Origin: Pelodera strongyloides
Lineage: Eukaryota; Nematoda; Chromadorea; Rhabditida; Rhabditidae
Assembly (NCBI GenBank): GCA_036852015.1
Contig: JAANDG010000134.1
Coordinates: 124,001 to 188,000 of the forward strand
Reading direction: 5' to 3'
DNA length: 64,000 bases
The notes under the pieces are model-generated. The model worked only from the letters and a program-made list of their open reading frames with translations. It did not search any database and was not told the DNA's origin. This document shows, in pieces, positions 50,737 to 62,689 of the stretch (positions within the stretch are counted from its first letter, which is position 1; every line of letters begins with the position of its first letter). A program made the translations under genes and the position numbers.

Positions 50737-52345
50737 AGTTATATTATAGGAAATAGATTGTTTCTGTCTACCATTTTTCGATCCATTGGTGTTACGTTAA
50801 CTCAGTGCCTCTATGAGGTGAGGATACTTTTGTTTGAGACAGCTTTTGCCCGACAATTGTTCTTATCGTTACGGTTATATTTTATTGTCACGTTCATATT
50901 GTGTCCTATTATTCTAATGCAAAATTGCTTGCCTTGTATGTATTCCCAAGGGGAAAGCGCACGAAGAGTGGAATTTGGCCCTATTTGCTATATTCGGTGT
51001 TCATCCGAAACAAAACGGAAGATGCCCCATATGGGTTCGCATTTAGAAGTAGTTTTTTTTATGTAAGTATTGGGTTGTTTACCTAATGAAATTGATTTGT
51101 TTCTTCCGTGTTAGTTTTTGACTTTATCAACATCATTTGTTGGTTTATTTCCAGTTCGCCCAAGGGTAGTTAGCCATATCGGTATCAGCAGGAGGCAGTC
51201 TGTAACATTGTTCGACTCTTTTTGTTTTCTGTGGCTGTTTTTCACATGTTGTGTTTCGGTCCGCAAGTGCTGCGCGAACCGCGAAGTTTATGTCAAAAGT
51301 CAAGAAAGTGTTACCAATTTCCACAATAGTTTCATTATGACGTATGACGTCTCATATCGGTTACCGTTTGCTTGAGTATAATTTTTATATGGCACTGAGC
51401 TGTGTATCTCGTTGTGCGAACATCCACAGTGTGGATTGGTAAAAACGCGAGTTTTGCCAAATTTTGGGTTAGATATAGTTGTACGGTTCTTGCTTTTGAC
51501 TGTTCCTTAAAACAACTGTACTAAAGATATGCACTGAATCCCATGCATCAGATTGTGGTTCGGTTATCGAACGGGAGCCAACATGCACGGTCAAATAGAA
51601 CGTGCATTATCTGTCTCGGCCATTCAAAGAAAGCGCGTCTGACGTAAGGGTCTGCTGGAGTAATTCTTGTATAAATGGGGTGCTTTTGTATGTAGCCGTG
51701 AACGTATTATGCGTCCCTTTGGATGCTACCTAATTTTAGGCCCAACCTAACACATATTTCGGAGAACTGTGCTTGTTTATATTGTCCAAACATTCAGGTA
51801 TAGAATTGTAATGGCGCATACATGATAGGTGCACTACGGAAGTGTAGCTGGACTGGATTTTCTCTTCTTATGTTGCATGGTTTCGGTTATTAGTGGTGCT
51901 TTGTCGATTGTTGTAGTTGTACATAATTTTTCACTTGCAACATCAGAATGTGGGCACCGAAAAAAGACAGTTCGGATTACCTGGCTACCTGTTTATTTAC
52001 CTTATTAAGATACGCATTTGCTCTGTTTTTTATCAATCTTATGGTGACACTTGCTTGATAGGACTTGCGACTTTACATGAGTTGGATCTATATCTATATG
52101 TCTAAGCTACAGTATTAGTACAAACTTTGTGTTCGTGTTTAGCACTCGTATGCGAGATGTGCGAGCAAATTTAAGCGTTATTCGGGTCATAGGGAACGCT
52201 ATGTGTACATACATGGACTCTTATTTCGGAATTCTAGAATCTAGGTTATCTACGCGCTTACTTCGCCTGAGAGCGGGTTCGGCCGAATCTTTCCTTTACA
52301 ACCTGCTAGTCACATATTGCGTGCTTCCCAGAGGGCTTTATTATT
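50737..52345. other. Body 1 of the split-repeat element, right part
   Basis: Open frames of up to 124 codons but no recognisable domain. An acceptor-like TTTATTTCCAG at about 51153 precedes a short open stretch (RPRVVSHIGISRRQSV). Unremarkable base composition. Confidence 0.4.
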
Positions 52346-52463
52346 GACCCTGAATAAATGCCTTACCCTTCTGTGTGTATATGGACCGTTTGGTGTAAAA
52401 CAGCAGTTATGCGTAACGAAGCAAGAGAGTAGCAAAGCTACTCTCGTAGCGTAGTAGCATAAC
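52346..52463 (+). repeat. Split repeat B1 (118 bp) with terminal hairpin
   Basis: Starts GACCCTGAATAAATGCC (contains AATAAA) and ends in a long imperfect hairpin (GTTATGCG..GAGAGTAGC, AAA, GCTACTCTC..GCATAAC) that reaches its last base. It appears identical to B2. Confidence 0.95.
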
Positions 52464-52600
52464 TTGTTGTTTTGCAACAACGGTACAGTAGGCCGCGGCG
52501 GTTTGAATTTTCGCTGCGTACCGCGTACGATACTCAGCCAACAAAATGTGCACTTTGCGAAGCTTTTGCAGACAATCTTCATTGACGTTTGTTCGGTCAA
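52461..52600 (+). repeat. Split repeat A2 (140 bp)
   Basis: Begins with the AAC shared with the end of B1, so B1 and A2 are fused without spacer. Confidence 0.95.
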
Positions 52601-52965
52601 CTGCCCTCCCACCCACCCGTACTAGCGGGTTGCGCACCCGACTCTAAAACTAAAGTGCGTTTGCATCTGAGCAATTTAGGGAATGCAAATGAAAAAGGGG
52701 GTGTGGGACAGTTCTCTGATCCGTCTTGCGCAGTACACAATTGTCATCATCATTGACTATTCATATGTAGTAGTGATGTGCGGTTCTCCCGGTTAATTAT
52801 ATTGTCTTGTGCCGGGTCAGAATTTTCTTAAGCTTACGTCAAGCGGATTCAGTACAGTTTGTAACCATTTTTTTATAAGTTACAGGTTACACTAGAGTTT
52901 TTATAGGTTTTAGGTAACAGTAGGGTGCTCAGTATTGACGCTTGTTAATTTTACTTGTTATTCAG

Positions 52966-53031
52966 GTTTCACATGGAGCGAAGGAGATCGGGGAACCGGT
53001 TTCAAATGGAGCGAAGGAGATCGGGCAATCG
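52966..53031 (+). other. Exon-like segment in body 2 (22 codons)
   Basis: Acceptor CTTGTTATTCAG and donor G/GTAAGA bracket 66 nt in phase 0, reading VSHGAKEIGEPVSNGAKEIG.. This is an internal duplication of (V/N)(S)HGAKEIG-type units. No family recognised. Confidence 0.3.
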
Positions 53032-53560
53032 GTAAGAACGATCACTTTGGAAAGGGCTGGAAGCGGAAGCTTGAACATGCCGTTGTCAGTATATCAACGA
53101 GGAACCAGAAGTAAACCATTAACAGCTAAGTCCCAGTACTCACTAGGCATAGGTCATTCCTGCCTACTATTATATGTTTTTTTTTGGGATTCCTCTCTTG
53201 GTTTCAATTTAAGTAGTTTAATTTTTCCGTTAGGAGCTCAGGTTCCACTATGCGCCATGCTTGTGTATGTAGAATTTTGGGTTACCGTGCATATGCACAA
53301 ACTAGGAACTAGGAATGTGCGGCCATCTGGCCAATAACTTGTACTGTTGTAAGCTTACTTGCTTTTGGTTATCAAAGTTTTTGTAATTTCTAGGTATTTT
53401 GTAATTGGTTTTGCAATATAAGCACGTTGATTTTGGAGTTTCAGTTTTTCCTATAGAAATATTGATTTTATGTGGGGTTTTGGAAATATTGGTTTACTTG
53501 TTTTATTTGGTCTCTTTTGTTATTAATGTGATGTTTTGTTAGAGAAGTTACCACCTGTAC

Positions 53561-53678
53561 GACCCTGAATAAATGCCTTACCCTTCTGTGTGTATATGGA
53601 CCGTTTGGTGTAAAACAGCAGTTATGCGTAACGAAGCAAGAGAGTAGCAAAGCTACTCTCGTAGCGTAGTAGCATAAC
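53561..53678 (+). repeat. Split repeat B2 (118 bp)
   Basis: Identical by eye to B1. After its terminal AAC, the host repeat resumes with ATTTGGTGTCGGG. Confidence 0.95.
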
Positions 53679-53822
53679 ATTTGGTGTCGGGTCAGCGACG
53701 GTTTTTCTGTGGTTTCGGCTTAAATATTGGTTGTTTCAGAGGAATCCCTCAAGTTCTCGTTGTCAAAGAAGCTCAAATCGGAGAAGTCAAATGCTGCCAT
53801 ATTAATGGATTTTTAATAATTT

Positions 53823-53992
53823 TTAAAGCGGAATAACAGCCGTTTTTGAAGCGAATGCTGAACAACTGCATTATATTATTTTGTATGCAAATGTACATAA
53901 TTCGAATAAAAAACGCGAAGTATCGCGCAGTTTTTTGCCTTACATGAGAACACATCGTCCGATTTCAAACTCCGGCTGTTACACCGCTTTAA
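53823..53992. mobile_element. MITE family P4
   Basis: TTTTAAAGCGGAATAACAGCCG at the left (pieces) and CCGGCTGTTACACCGCTTTAA at the right, TTAA at both ends. Confidence 0.8.
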
Positions 53993-56900
53993 CATATTCT
54001 TCCACTTGTACAGTACTTTGCATGAATTGTTTTATATTCCGAAGTTTTATGATAGGCATTATTATTAACAAAATTTTGATCAGAATCAGGTTATTTTACT
54101 TACTTGCGCGGCTCATCGCTTTAGCGCGAAATATAATACTAGATGTAATGACGCAGCTCGTAGCGCAGCTTGATACAGCTCATTTTGGTGTTTTGGTCAG
54201 TTATAATATTATTGATATAAGACTTCCGCTATATTTTGTGACTTTTTTCTATGCTGCATGTTCTCTCGTATCTCTCTCATTCCCTAGTTTGGAAACTTTG
54301 TTCGAATGCCGCTCTGTTCTGGCAAATGCGGATAATTGTGCGCGGCACTGGTGCCAGAGGTGTGCCAAATTAGTGTGAGTCCGTGTATCAGTGGCTCGGC
54401 CGTCTAATCGCACGCAAGGTTGGCTGGCGGGTGTGCCGCTCTATATCAGTCCATCTCCCTCTCTCTCCCACTCTCTTCCTTTCTTCCCACTAATATGAAT
54501 GATTATAATTGTTTATATGCAAATGCTAATTACTATAATTATACGAATACAGGTATAATGAACTAATTTTGTGCATTCAATTTCGAGACTCATTGATCTT
54601 CTTGTGATTCTTATGTAATATTATCGCATGTCATATGTTATACTTTAATATTTCTTGTTATAAATTAAAATAAAAAAATTGTATTTATGCTTTTTTCCTC
54701 CAGAATAATTCTTGGTTTAGTGAAGAAATTGAACATATAACACAGCACACAGCATAGCTACACGTCTCACAACCAGTCTAAACTTACAAATAATGATTAT
54801 TATAATAATGATTTATTACAACACAAAGATGTGCAAAAAAATATTTATCATTAAAAGACAAATAAAACTAAAGCGAAACTGTAATCAGGGAACCACAAGT
54901 TGGTTTGGGGCAGTACTGGGGCAACGAACAATGGTACTTGCTATTGCTATTTTACACCCGCCAACTAAACTCTATTTTAATTCATTAATAACTGTAATTC
55001 TTTCAGACTATGCGAACTAAATACTTAAGTTTAATTCTTACACATTATTATATCCTTTGCAAATACGAAATAATCTATGCAGCTCGGGGCGCATGTTCTT
55101 GCAAAGTGCTCTCTAGTTTGTCTAAACACGATTAGAGTTCAATTGGCCCGCTTGTTGCCCAGCATTTCGCCCGTCTGGGAGGTCTCGGGTCTCGGGCCCC
55201 ACTTTGGGACTCTGCTCCCCACTAGAGAAGGGAGCGGGAGAGCCTGGGAGGGGTTGGTAATGCCCTGTGACTTCTTGATTCTTGACAAATCAACGCCTTT
55301 TCAACTGACAGAAAACAGAATTTGCCGCGCACTTCAAGTTTAAACTCGATTTCCTGAGCAGAGTTCGCGGCTCTCTTCAGTTCCACATACAAGAGTTCAC
55401 TTCACAAACCACGCACCACATCACTTTAATTTTAATTTTAATACATGTAATAGTAGTTTGTGTTAATAATAATAGTAATTTAAAAAAAACTCCTCGCTCT
55501 TGGAAAAATGTCGAAACTTTCTCATGATGTGCAACTAAAAAAAAATTGATTATTTCGTGAGCTTTCTGTTCTATGGACAAGCAAGGTGTTCTTGCAATTA
55601 TCGTCCTAAAAATTACAATTACTTTATGCTTCACCATCAACAATGGTTTGGTGAATTTCGAAATAGGAGACGTTATCTTCGCACGGGTATAACATGGCGT
55701 GAGGGTGAGGTCTAAAAAGCCAAACGGAACTAATTGAAGTATATTTATGCTTTATTTCTTTATAACACTTACAACAATATAAAGAATAGGAATACAAATC
55801 CCTGTCTTTGTCTGTCAGTCTCTCTCTATCTCTCTCTTTCTATATCTTTCTGTCAATTCTTCTTTTCTGTCTGGCACATTTTGAGACTTTCTGGAGATCT
55901 ATATCTCTGCCTGTACGCTGTAGATTTCCATTCGTATTTGCGGTTATTGTTTCTATATAAGCCACTGCAAACATTATAAAGTAATCATAAATAGACTCTT
56001 TACCGGAGCATAGTTGCGGCGTTGAAGCGCTAAAAATTTCAAATCTCAGTTTTTGAAAACCATGTGTCATACCTCTTTAAGTTCTCAAATCATAAGATGT
56101 ATTTCTTTGACCCTTTGGCAGATAGTTGCCACAACAGGAAAAAGCCGTTGGATTCCAAACAAACAAACAAAAATAAGCAGGCCAAATGTCATGCATACCC
56201 CTTTAAACTCCCGAATCCTTCTTTGGCACATCGTTGGCAAAACACAAGCAGCACACGCCGTCAGATACTAAACAAATCAAGGGGAAGCGCCGGGGAGAAG
56301 TGGGAGAAGCCGCCCGGCCGTTTCACTACTCCCGGGGGAAATGTCCGCTTAGGGAAAGGGAGGGGAGAGTCAGATTTTCGGATTTCAGAATTTAGCCTGC
56401 CGTTCGATTTGTAAATAAGAAATATCCACCTTTAACCCTTTATTTTTTAAAGCGTTATGACACATGGTTTTTGAAGTTACGATACGGACCTATGGGATTA
56501 AGTGCTCGTATGTGCTTCTTAGAAATTTTTATCTGAATTCACAGAAGATAGTGGCTTTAGCATTGTTTCCCTTTGAAATTGTTCGTCTAAAAATCTATAC
56601 AATTTTGGAAGAGCTCGAATTTACAATTAGCCGACAATATGATTAATTTTCTTTCACGAATTCGACAGAAAACAGGTCTGTTTATTGGATCAGAGACTTT
56701 TCTCGTGGGACTTGAAACCTCATTCTAAAGGTGTATGTGTATACATCCGAAAAGCTCCAGAATCCAATGCTGTTTTCAAGTGCGCACCCTTCAATAGCAA
56801 ATGCGCATTCATAAAGAGCAAATGGCAACAAGAAAAGGAACAAAAAGGGTTTTTAGTGATTTTTTTTTGGCCCAAAACCTAGGGCATTTTGTTGAAGATT

Positions 56901-57009
56901 ACTATTGATTCTTGACAATATCATGTAAAATCCTACGTAGATGGAAGCAATATTGCACAGATATAGGCATATAGGCGCATTGTACCCAAAAAGGTTTTGC
57001 GCAATGGGT
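53993..57009. other. No gene recognised
   Basis: AT-rich with a CT tract at 55815-55850, lone P4-type MITE ends at 56077 (right type) and 56446 (left type), and a GC-richer patch at 55090-55260 without a splice-supported frame. The 165-codon frame at 53881-54378 begins inside a MITE and has no motif. Confidence 0.5.
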
Positions 57010-57235
57010 TTTTTCGTGGGCCTGCCCATTTAGTGACCAACTCGTGACCAACACGTGACCAAGTTTCATCGAAAACCATCCTCAGCTGGTCAACAAATGG
57101 TCAAGAACCGGTCACCAGACGGTTTTTTCGGTAAAAACCATTTGGTGACTGGTTCGTGGCTTGTGGGGTTTTACCGAAAACAACAACGGTTTGTCTGAGG
57201 TTTCGGCAATTATTTCATTCTCCTGTGTATTCTTC
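57010..57235. repeat. GGTCACCAAATGG family, right-end fragment
   Basis: Arrays of GTGACCAA, GGTCAACAAATGGTC, GGTCACCAGACGG and CCATTTGGTGACTGG, ending GGTTTCGGCAATTATTTC..CTCCTGTGT like the right end of the 37420-39550 element. Confidence 0.7.
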
Positions 57236-57576
57236 TAACCATCACTCCGACAAGTGGATTTTTTTCCTCCCAACAAATATCGAACAGTATCGAACAAAAG
57301 ACAACTTTTCGGGAAGTTGTTCCCAGTAATACGAAAAAAAGATGACTTCCAATTTGACATATATTAGTTGAGAGATCAAAAAAATGCACTAGAAATTAAT
57401 TAGTCCGTGGTCCGCATCAAGAAGGGAAAGGGACGTTTTATATTCGGCTTTATAATCCAACATGCTTCTTCCTTATTAAGCCTTAGGGACAATTTTCTAT
57501 GAAATTTCAAATTAAGACCAATTGACTTCTGCCCAATTTGTCTTCTATATTATGTAATGAATACTATGTTTAATGT

Positions 57577-57750
57577 TTAAAGTGATATGACATGTGGTTT
57601 TGAATACTATGCTGAGAAGAAGTATACTATATGCAAATTTCTGTGATATTTTTTTTTATTTCCGGCACAGAATTGAACACAATTTGCATATACTACATGG
57701 GAACGCGGTTTTCCAGCATATTTTCCAAAACCACGAGCCATACCGCTTTA
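57577..57750. mobile_element. MITE family P4
   Basis: TTTAAAGTGATATGACATGTGG at the left (pieces) and CCACGAGCCATACCGCTTTA at the right. ATGCAAAT/ATTTGCAT blocks face each other inside. Confidence 0.75.
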
Positions 57751-58677
57751 CATTCACAGGTTTTTTGTGCATATTTTACCCTTTCTCTAGAAAGCCATTT
57801 GCGCGTCAATTTCGAACAAATTTCCTTGCGACAAACCATGGAAGAAACCAGATTTGATGCTTACTTTTGTACTGGTTTGATAAAAAGATGAAACGCAAAC
57901 GCAAACACAACCTTCTTTGAGATCATGGGATTGCGATAGAACACATTTAGTACATGGACTTTATGCACAATTTTTATAATTAAAAGATAGAAATTATAAT
58001 TAAAACATAGAAATTTGTTGCCACAGTATTGTTACCAAAGTTTTGTTATTCTGGTGGTATTCTGGTACTTCGAACATTACTAACTAAGGTTTTACTAATA
58101 GCAGTTTATCATTGTATTTAATATATTCCTTTGAAAAAATAGGTAAGTCGCAAGTCCGATAAACACATACATATATTTTCGCACCTTTTCCTCCAACTTT
58201 CGTTAAAAAAAATGACGTTCTTAATACAAATTAAGGTTTTAGGTTATAATAATAACGGTTTATTGGTTAACAATCAATACAAAAAAAAGAACGTCAACCA
58301 AAGGGAACCCTAAGACCCCGCGCTTCACAACGCGAAAGTACTTACTAGGGACCAAATATATAGCTGTGTGTTCTGAACTGGCATATAATTTACAAACAAA
58401 CAAACATGCATATTAATTTACAAACAAATTACACAAGGAAAAACATAAACTTAAACTTAAACTTAAACTTAAACTTAAGACATAAGACAAAACACATAAA
58501 GACAAACTACAAACATGATAAAACTAAGGCGCGAAGACATAAGAACATAAACATATAACCTACATGACAAACTAACTCAAGATGACAACAAAACGAAACA
58601 CAACATAAAAAAAACATACAACTCTCGATTGAAAACTCTAATTAAAGAATGTTGGTTGTGGATTTACATACAATTCC
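57751..58677. other. No gene recognised
   Basis: AT-rich. At 58447-58479 there is a short run of the hexamer AAACTT. This is not the telomere hexamer, though it resembles it. Confidence 0.5.
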
Positions 58678-58968
58678 TTATAATCTTCTATTACTTGTAT
58701 TATTTGCTTCTAAGTTTTGACATGAATTGACTCCTGGTGGGAGCTTATTGACATAATCGAATATTCTAGCAAAGAACCAATGCTTGTCACGAAATTTCAT
58801 ACGCGTTTTACGAATGACATATCTGTGCGGTCTACAAGGCATACGGGAGACTTGCGACTTCAATGTTAAAAATTTCGAGTAATTGAAGGCGAACTGATGT
58901 GTTACAATTTTAAAGAATGTAATGAGATCAGTGCGCCTCCTTCTAACAAAAAGAGGGTCCAATTTCAT
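58678..58968 (-). mobile_element. 3' fragment of a CR1/Jockey-like LINE
   Basis: A 96-codon frame (FVRRRRTDLITFFKIVT.., CRPHRYVIRKTRMKF, HWFFARIFDYVNKLPPGV) aligns in spacing and character with the C-terminal tail of the LINE at 8513-9598 (RRIQKDLITSFKIIKR.., FHSFFIRTARWLSNANFP). Only the tail after the RT domain remains, and the sequences are clearly diverged, so it is a different or older copy. Confidence 0.6.
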
Positions 58969-60094
58969 GACTGAAAGCCTGCAACGATACGAACCACCAA
59001 TGTTATTACGAGAGCATATGATTACGAGAGCATATGAGTTCTTTGAGACGTTGCGTTACTTATTCAAGGTCAATAGATTAGAACTAAATTATTGTACAAA
59101 AACGCAAAATCTGAGTAGTTGTGTATTTTATTACATAATCTGCACGCAACATTGCTTTCTTTGATTGTTCTTCGACAAAAAATAAGAAGTTGAAAATCCC
59201 ATCAAACACCGCATGGTTCAAAACGGGAAACCAAATTTGCTATGTTTACTTCCCTCTGTTATTATTTTGACCTGACTTACGCTCAGGCGTAAGTTTGAGT
59301 TTGAGGTTTACGCTTGCAATTAGATTTCGGTTGTTCATAAGTGTAATTCTTGATTAGTGCTACCAAATTTGACCAGTGCGAATTATGCACAATTTAAACA
59401 TAACTTTCAGCCAAGTAAAATCAATCCATTTATTTTCACTAATTTACTTTAACTTTAACTCCCACTGTTGTAATCTTATAGTAACAATCTCTGTGCCGGT
59501 ATATTACCGGCATGTCTAAAAAGGGCTTCGCGCGGTCCAAAAAAGCGCTACGCGCGAAGTATTCCGCATGACCATTATAGCATACAAATATGAGAGTAGG
59601 TAATTACTCCCATACACCTACTCCTGTGCCTGGCGATTTCTTCACACAGAAAAATGTCAAACCAAACTGTAATTTTCCTTCCGCGCTATGTGAAATGTGT
59701 AGAACTTTTTTGAGTTTTTGAAACTATCACGCTTTAACTTTTACAAAGTTAGTTTTTTTCCTCTTGATACTACAACAATTTTCTTGACTGGGAAGCCAAT
59801 TCATGAATATATACTAGTACAACTACTCCACATAAGCGTTATGATACGTTACCACCCTGCTTTACTCTTATTTACCCCTACGGTTATTTTTAGTGGCTTT
59901 AGTATTTTCTCTTTTCCTTGATTTTCCATTTACAGTATTATCACCTTTTATCAAATGAAAGAATCATGCAACTGGAAATAAATTATTATTATTATTAAAA
60001 AGAAACAAACCGATGTGATATTCGAAGCTAATGCAATGTGTTTGATATCCATACGCACTAACTAAATACGCTATGCAACGTTTGGGGGAAGGGT
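58969..60094. other. No gene recognised
   Basis: AT-rich. A short GC inverted motif, GCTTCGCGCGG / GCTACGCGCGAAG, at 59525-59560 is the only structure noted. Confidence 0.5.
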
Positions 60095-60295
60095 TTAGGT
60101 CAACGTGAAACTTCGCGCCATCGCCGCGCAACATTGGCGCCATCGCCGCGCGTAAAAAGAGGCTCCGCCACAGCGGGGCGGCGGATCCACTTTGCGCCAC
60201 AGGCGCGCGGCGATTCCGCCTGTGGTCCGCGGCGATGGCGCGGGGGTTGCGCGGCGATGGCGCGAGGGTTGCGCGGCGATTGCGCGAAATGGGCA
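60095..60295. repeat. GC-rich island of GCGGCGATGGCGC-type repeats
   Basis: GCGCGGCGATGGCGC and its complement GCGCCATCGCCGCGC occur several times in both orientations around CGCCACAG..GGCG, making a large imperfect palindrome. A related sequence (GCGCCACAGGCGCG, CCGCCGCGCAAC) is at 63390-63540. Probably a mobile-element family of distinct base composition. Confidence 0.75.
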
Positions 60296-61490
60296 TGAAC
60301 CGAGCATACCGTACCCCGTACTACCACCTTACCAATCCTACTACTGTACAATACATAAGCAGAGCAAAACGACAACAACAACAAAAAAAACATATTTATT
60401 CAAGTACAATAGCATAAACAACACTGGAAAAACTACGAATTAAATTCAGCGGCAAAAATCAATAAATAAAAATCGTTACGATAATTAAATTATGGTTGTA
60501 CGGTAATTAAATAATGCATACACTGAAAATACAAATCAGTTGTCAAAGCGATCAACAAATAGAAAACGACAAAAGGACTATTAATAGAAAACTAACGACT
60601 AAAAGAAGTAATGGGTCAGGGACTTCATTTGATTATTTCAAATATGCAATATTTAAATACTCCTACTACGAAGACATAATATTCTACAATCTACAAAAAT
60701 AGGTGAGGGAAAGTATTATTATTATCCAATTAGAACACCGGTCCAGTCAAAATACGTTTCAAAGCCGAATGTTGCAACACTTTAAATATAAAATTTGCCT
60801 GCAAACGTTAAAGTGAAGAAGCGAAAGTAATAAGAAATGTAATTAAATAAAAATTGATATAAATACTAGATTCAAAAACCGGCCGGTTTTTTGAACAACT
60901 GGATCATTATTCATTTAGCTCGATTTTTGTTCTACTTTATGCTCCTTTACATAATCATCATAAGAATGATGGTGTACTAGATTCAAAAACCGGCCGGTAT
61001 TTCGCTTTAAAGGATCGCATTCACTGCAAAATCATCGTTTTTCTTCGTGTTGATTTGTATTTAGTAAAGAATGGAGACTAATACTTTACCAAAACCGAAT
61101 TATTTGAATTCCAACTCAGGGAGTGAACAATTAGAAAAGTAGTTCTACGAAACGTGTTCATACAGCTGCTTCCCGATCGGGAGTATGCAAATAAAATCTG
61201 CATATAATATTTTTACATATAGTGCAAGGGTCTGCAGGCATATCACTATACGTTTCATAATCCCGCGGTAGTTTAGTAGAACTACTTTTCTACTTGTTCA
61301 CTGTTCACTCCCTGAGATGGAATTAAAACTATTCGGTTTCGGTAAAGTATTTTCTTTATTCTTTACTAAATTCAAGTAAACTCGAAGCAAAATGATGATT
61401 TTGTAGTGATTGCGATCCTCTAATAGGCAGCACATAATGAGTAAACTAAAAAATATAAAATACACAAATGTATAATACCAACCGAATGGT
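60296..61490. other. MITE remnants, no gene
   Basis: A P4-type right end at about 60750-60785 and a partial P2 copy at 60868-61010 (TTCAAAAACCGGCCGG at both ends, in the same orientation at the right). 61080-61340 is a further palindrome: CGAATTATTTGAATTCCAACTC..GGGAGTGAACA in one arm and the complement in the other. Confidence 0.55.
61084..61345. mobile_element. Palindromic element with ACCGAATNNTTNNAATTCC arms
   Basis: Left arm: TACTTTACCAAAACCGAAT, CTCAGGGAGTGAACA, AAAAGTAGTTCTAC. Right arm: GTAGAACTACTTTTCTAC, TGTTCACTCCCTGAGATGG, ATTCGGTTTCGGTAAAGTA. Arms of about 75 bp around a 110-bp AT-rich loop. Confidence 0.75.
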
Positions 61491-61491
61491 T

Positions 61492-62243
61492 TAAGATCGG
61501 GTGGTGATGGTTCCAATTGACATTTCTTCTTTCAAAAGGGGCTCATTGGAAATGAAGAAAATTGTCCAACCGGCTGCGTAGTGCATGAAGGATTGACCTG
61601 AAAACATTACAAATTTGACTGGAAAATGAAACGGTGAATTAGTATTATTGAACGCACCATAGGAGGAGCACAACGTAATCTCGGAATCGTAATGTTTTAA
61701 ATAACAAAAATAAGAAAATAAACTCACATGCATTGTAGGGTAAATGGCGTTATTCTTGAACAGTAAATTGCAGCGCGAGTAATCGTCGGAAGACAGTGAG
61801 CGTGTCACATAGTAACCTGAAAAGGGAAAATAATAGTCGGAATAGTCGCGAAACGAAACACAAATTGAAAGACAGAACAGAACATCACTCCGCCTACAGA
61901 TTTAAGTTAGGAAAAGATATGACCAATAAGAAAAGTAACATACACATAAGCGATCCAGAAGCAAACACTAGACCCGGAGTAGCGAGCACAGACAAGACAA
62001 CGACAAGCACATCGCGTGAAAAGATCTGAAAGCAGTATTCATACTTTGTGTGTATTCTAAAAATACGCAACAAAAAGTAACAAAATTAGCAACAACGAGC
62101 AACTGCAAAAAGTAACAAAATTGGCAACAACGAACCTCTTAAAATACACTGCAATCTTCGACGTCTATGCTTCCAAGTGTAGGCACGGTCCACCCAGCTG
62201 TCAACGCCTCAACACAGACTTTCACTTTCAGCGCGTGTGCAAA
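61492..62243 (-). CDS. Unrecognised gene, 3' exons
   Basis: Three minus-strand exons chain in phase: 62243-62150 (FAHALKVKVCVEALTAGW.., PTLGSIDVEDC), 61816-61728 (YYVTRSLSSDDYSRCNLL.., NNAIYPTMH) and from 61597 (VNPSCTTQPVGQFSSFPMSPF, then TGA). Acceptors are strong (TTTTTTTACAG, CCCTTTTCAG, GTTTTCAG) and donors good (GTGTAT, GTGAGT). In another frame the last exon reads QSFMHYAAGWTIFF to TAA, but this conflicts with the phase of the exon before it. Upstream exon-like segments at 62780-62690 and 62965-62848 do not join in phase to 62243. I do not recognise the family. Confidence is moderate that these are exons, low for the complete structure. Confidence 0.45.
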
Positions 62244-62356
62244 CTGTAAAAAAAGTATTTTATACTCTAAAGAACAACAACAAAGTGCATCAGTACCACT
62301 GCTACTCTACTCTCAAATATCTACTTTTCTTCGGGTAACATAAGAGTATCGACGAA

Positions 62357-62594
62357 TTAAAGCGGCAGGTTCATTCCCGCTAACCCCTTATTTTTAAATA
62401 TGATTCTCCGTCCGGAATAGCGTAGAACGCATTTGCACACCTGAAGTTATCCAACAAGATCTACTTGTCACGCCCATATATATGCAATGGATGCGCAATT
62501 ATTGACCAATGTTCTGCACAGAAGTCAGTACACAAATTCGGTAATAGCGCAAAATGACCAAGGGAAAGATGCCTGGCCCTGTTAGGGACTTTAA
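62357..62594. mobile_element. MITE related to the TTAAAGGGTCAGGCCC family
   Basis: TTAAAGCGGCAGGTTCATTCCCGCTAACCCC (pieces) at the left and CCTGGCCCTGTTAGGGACTTTAA at the right, TTAA at both ends. It sits between exon segments of the minus-strand gene. Confidence 0.7.
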
Positions 62595-62689
62595 AGAAAA
62601 CAATACACGTTGAATTTACATTATTCCAAAGTAAACGCAACTTCGCACCATGTAAGTATATAACCAGTTAAAAAAAAACATACCCGGTG

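Larger units (their letters stand above)
49165..53678 (+). mobile_element. Split-direct-repeat (PAT/Ngaro-type) retroelement, probably non-autonomous
   Basis: The 4.5-kb unit has the order A1 (49165-49304), body 1 (3.0 kb), B1 (52346-52463), A2 (52461-52600), body 2 (1.0 kb), B2 (53561-53678). A1=A2 (140 bp) and B1=B2 (118 bp), apparently without mismatch. AAC is present at the left edge, at the B1/A2 joint and at the right edge. This A1-B1A2-B2 arrangement is the split direct repeat known from tyrosine-recombinase retrotransposons of the PAT and Ngaro groups; PAT elements were described from nematodes. No RT, RNase H or recombinase motif was found, so it would have to move using enzymes from elsewhere. 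The internal exon-like segments could be a passenger gene. It sits inside an older GGTCACC-family element. Alternative: two head-to-tail copies of an unknown element with different interiors. Confidence 0.65.

Noticed and set aside
49165..53678. Ordinary LTR retrotransposon
   Set aside because: The repeats are A-B-A-B rather than two equal terminal repeats, neither A nor B alone is at both ends, and no TG..CA ends or target duplication of 4-6 bp are seen.
49165..53678. Helitron
   Set aside because: A terminal hairpin exists, but it reaches the last base, the CTRR 3' end and the TC 5' start are absent, and the internal B1A2 fusion is not a Helitron feature.
53881..54378. 165-codon frame as a gene
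   Set aside because: It begins inside a MITE and has no motif or splice support.
58447..58479. Interstitial telomere tract
   Set aside because: The hexamer is AAACTT, not TTAGGC or its complement.
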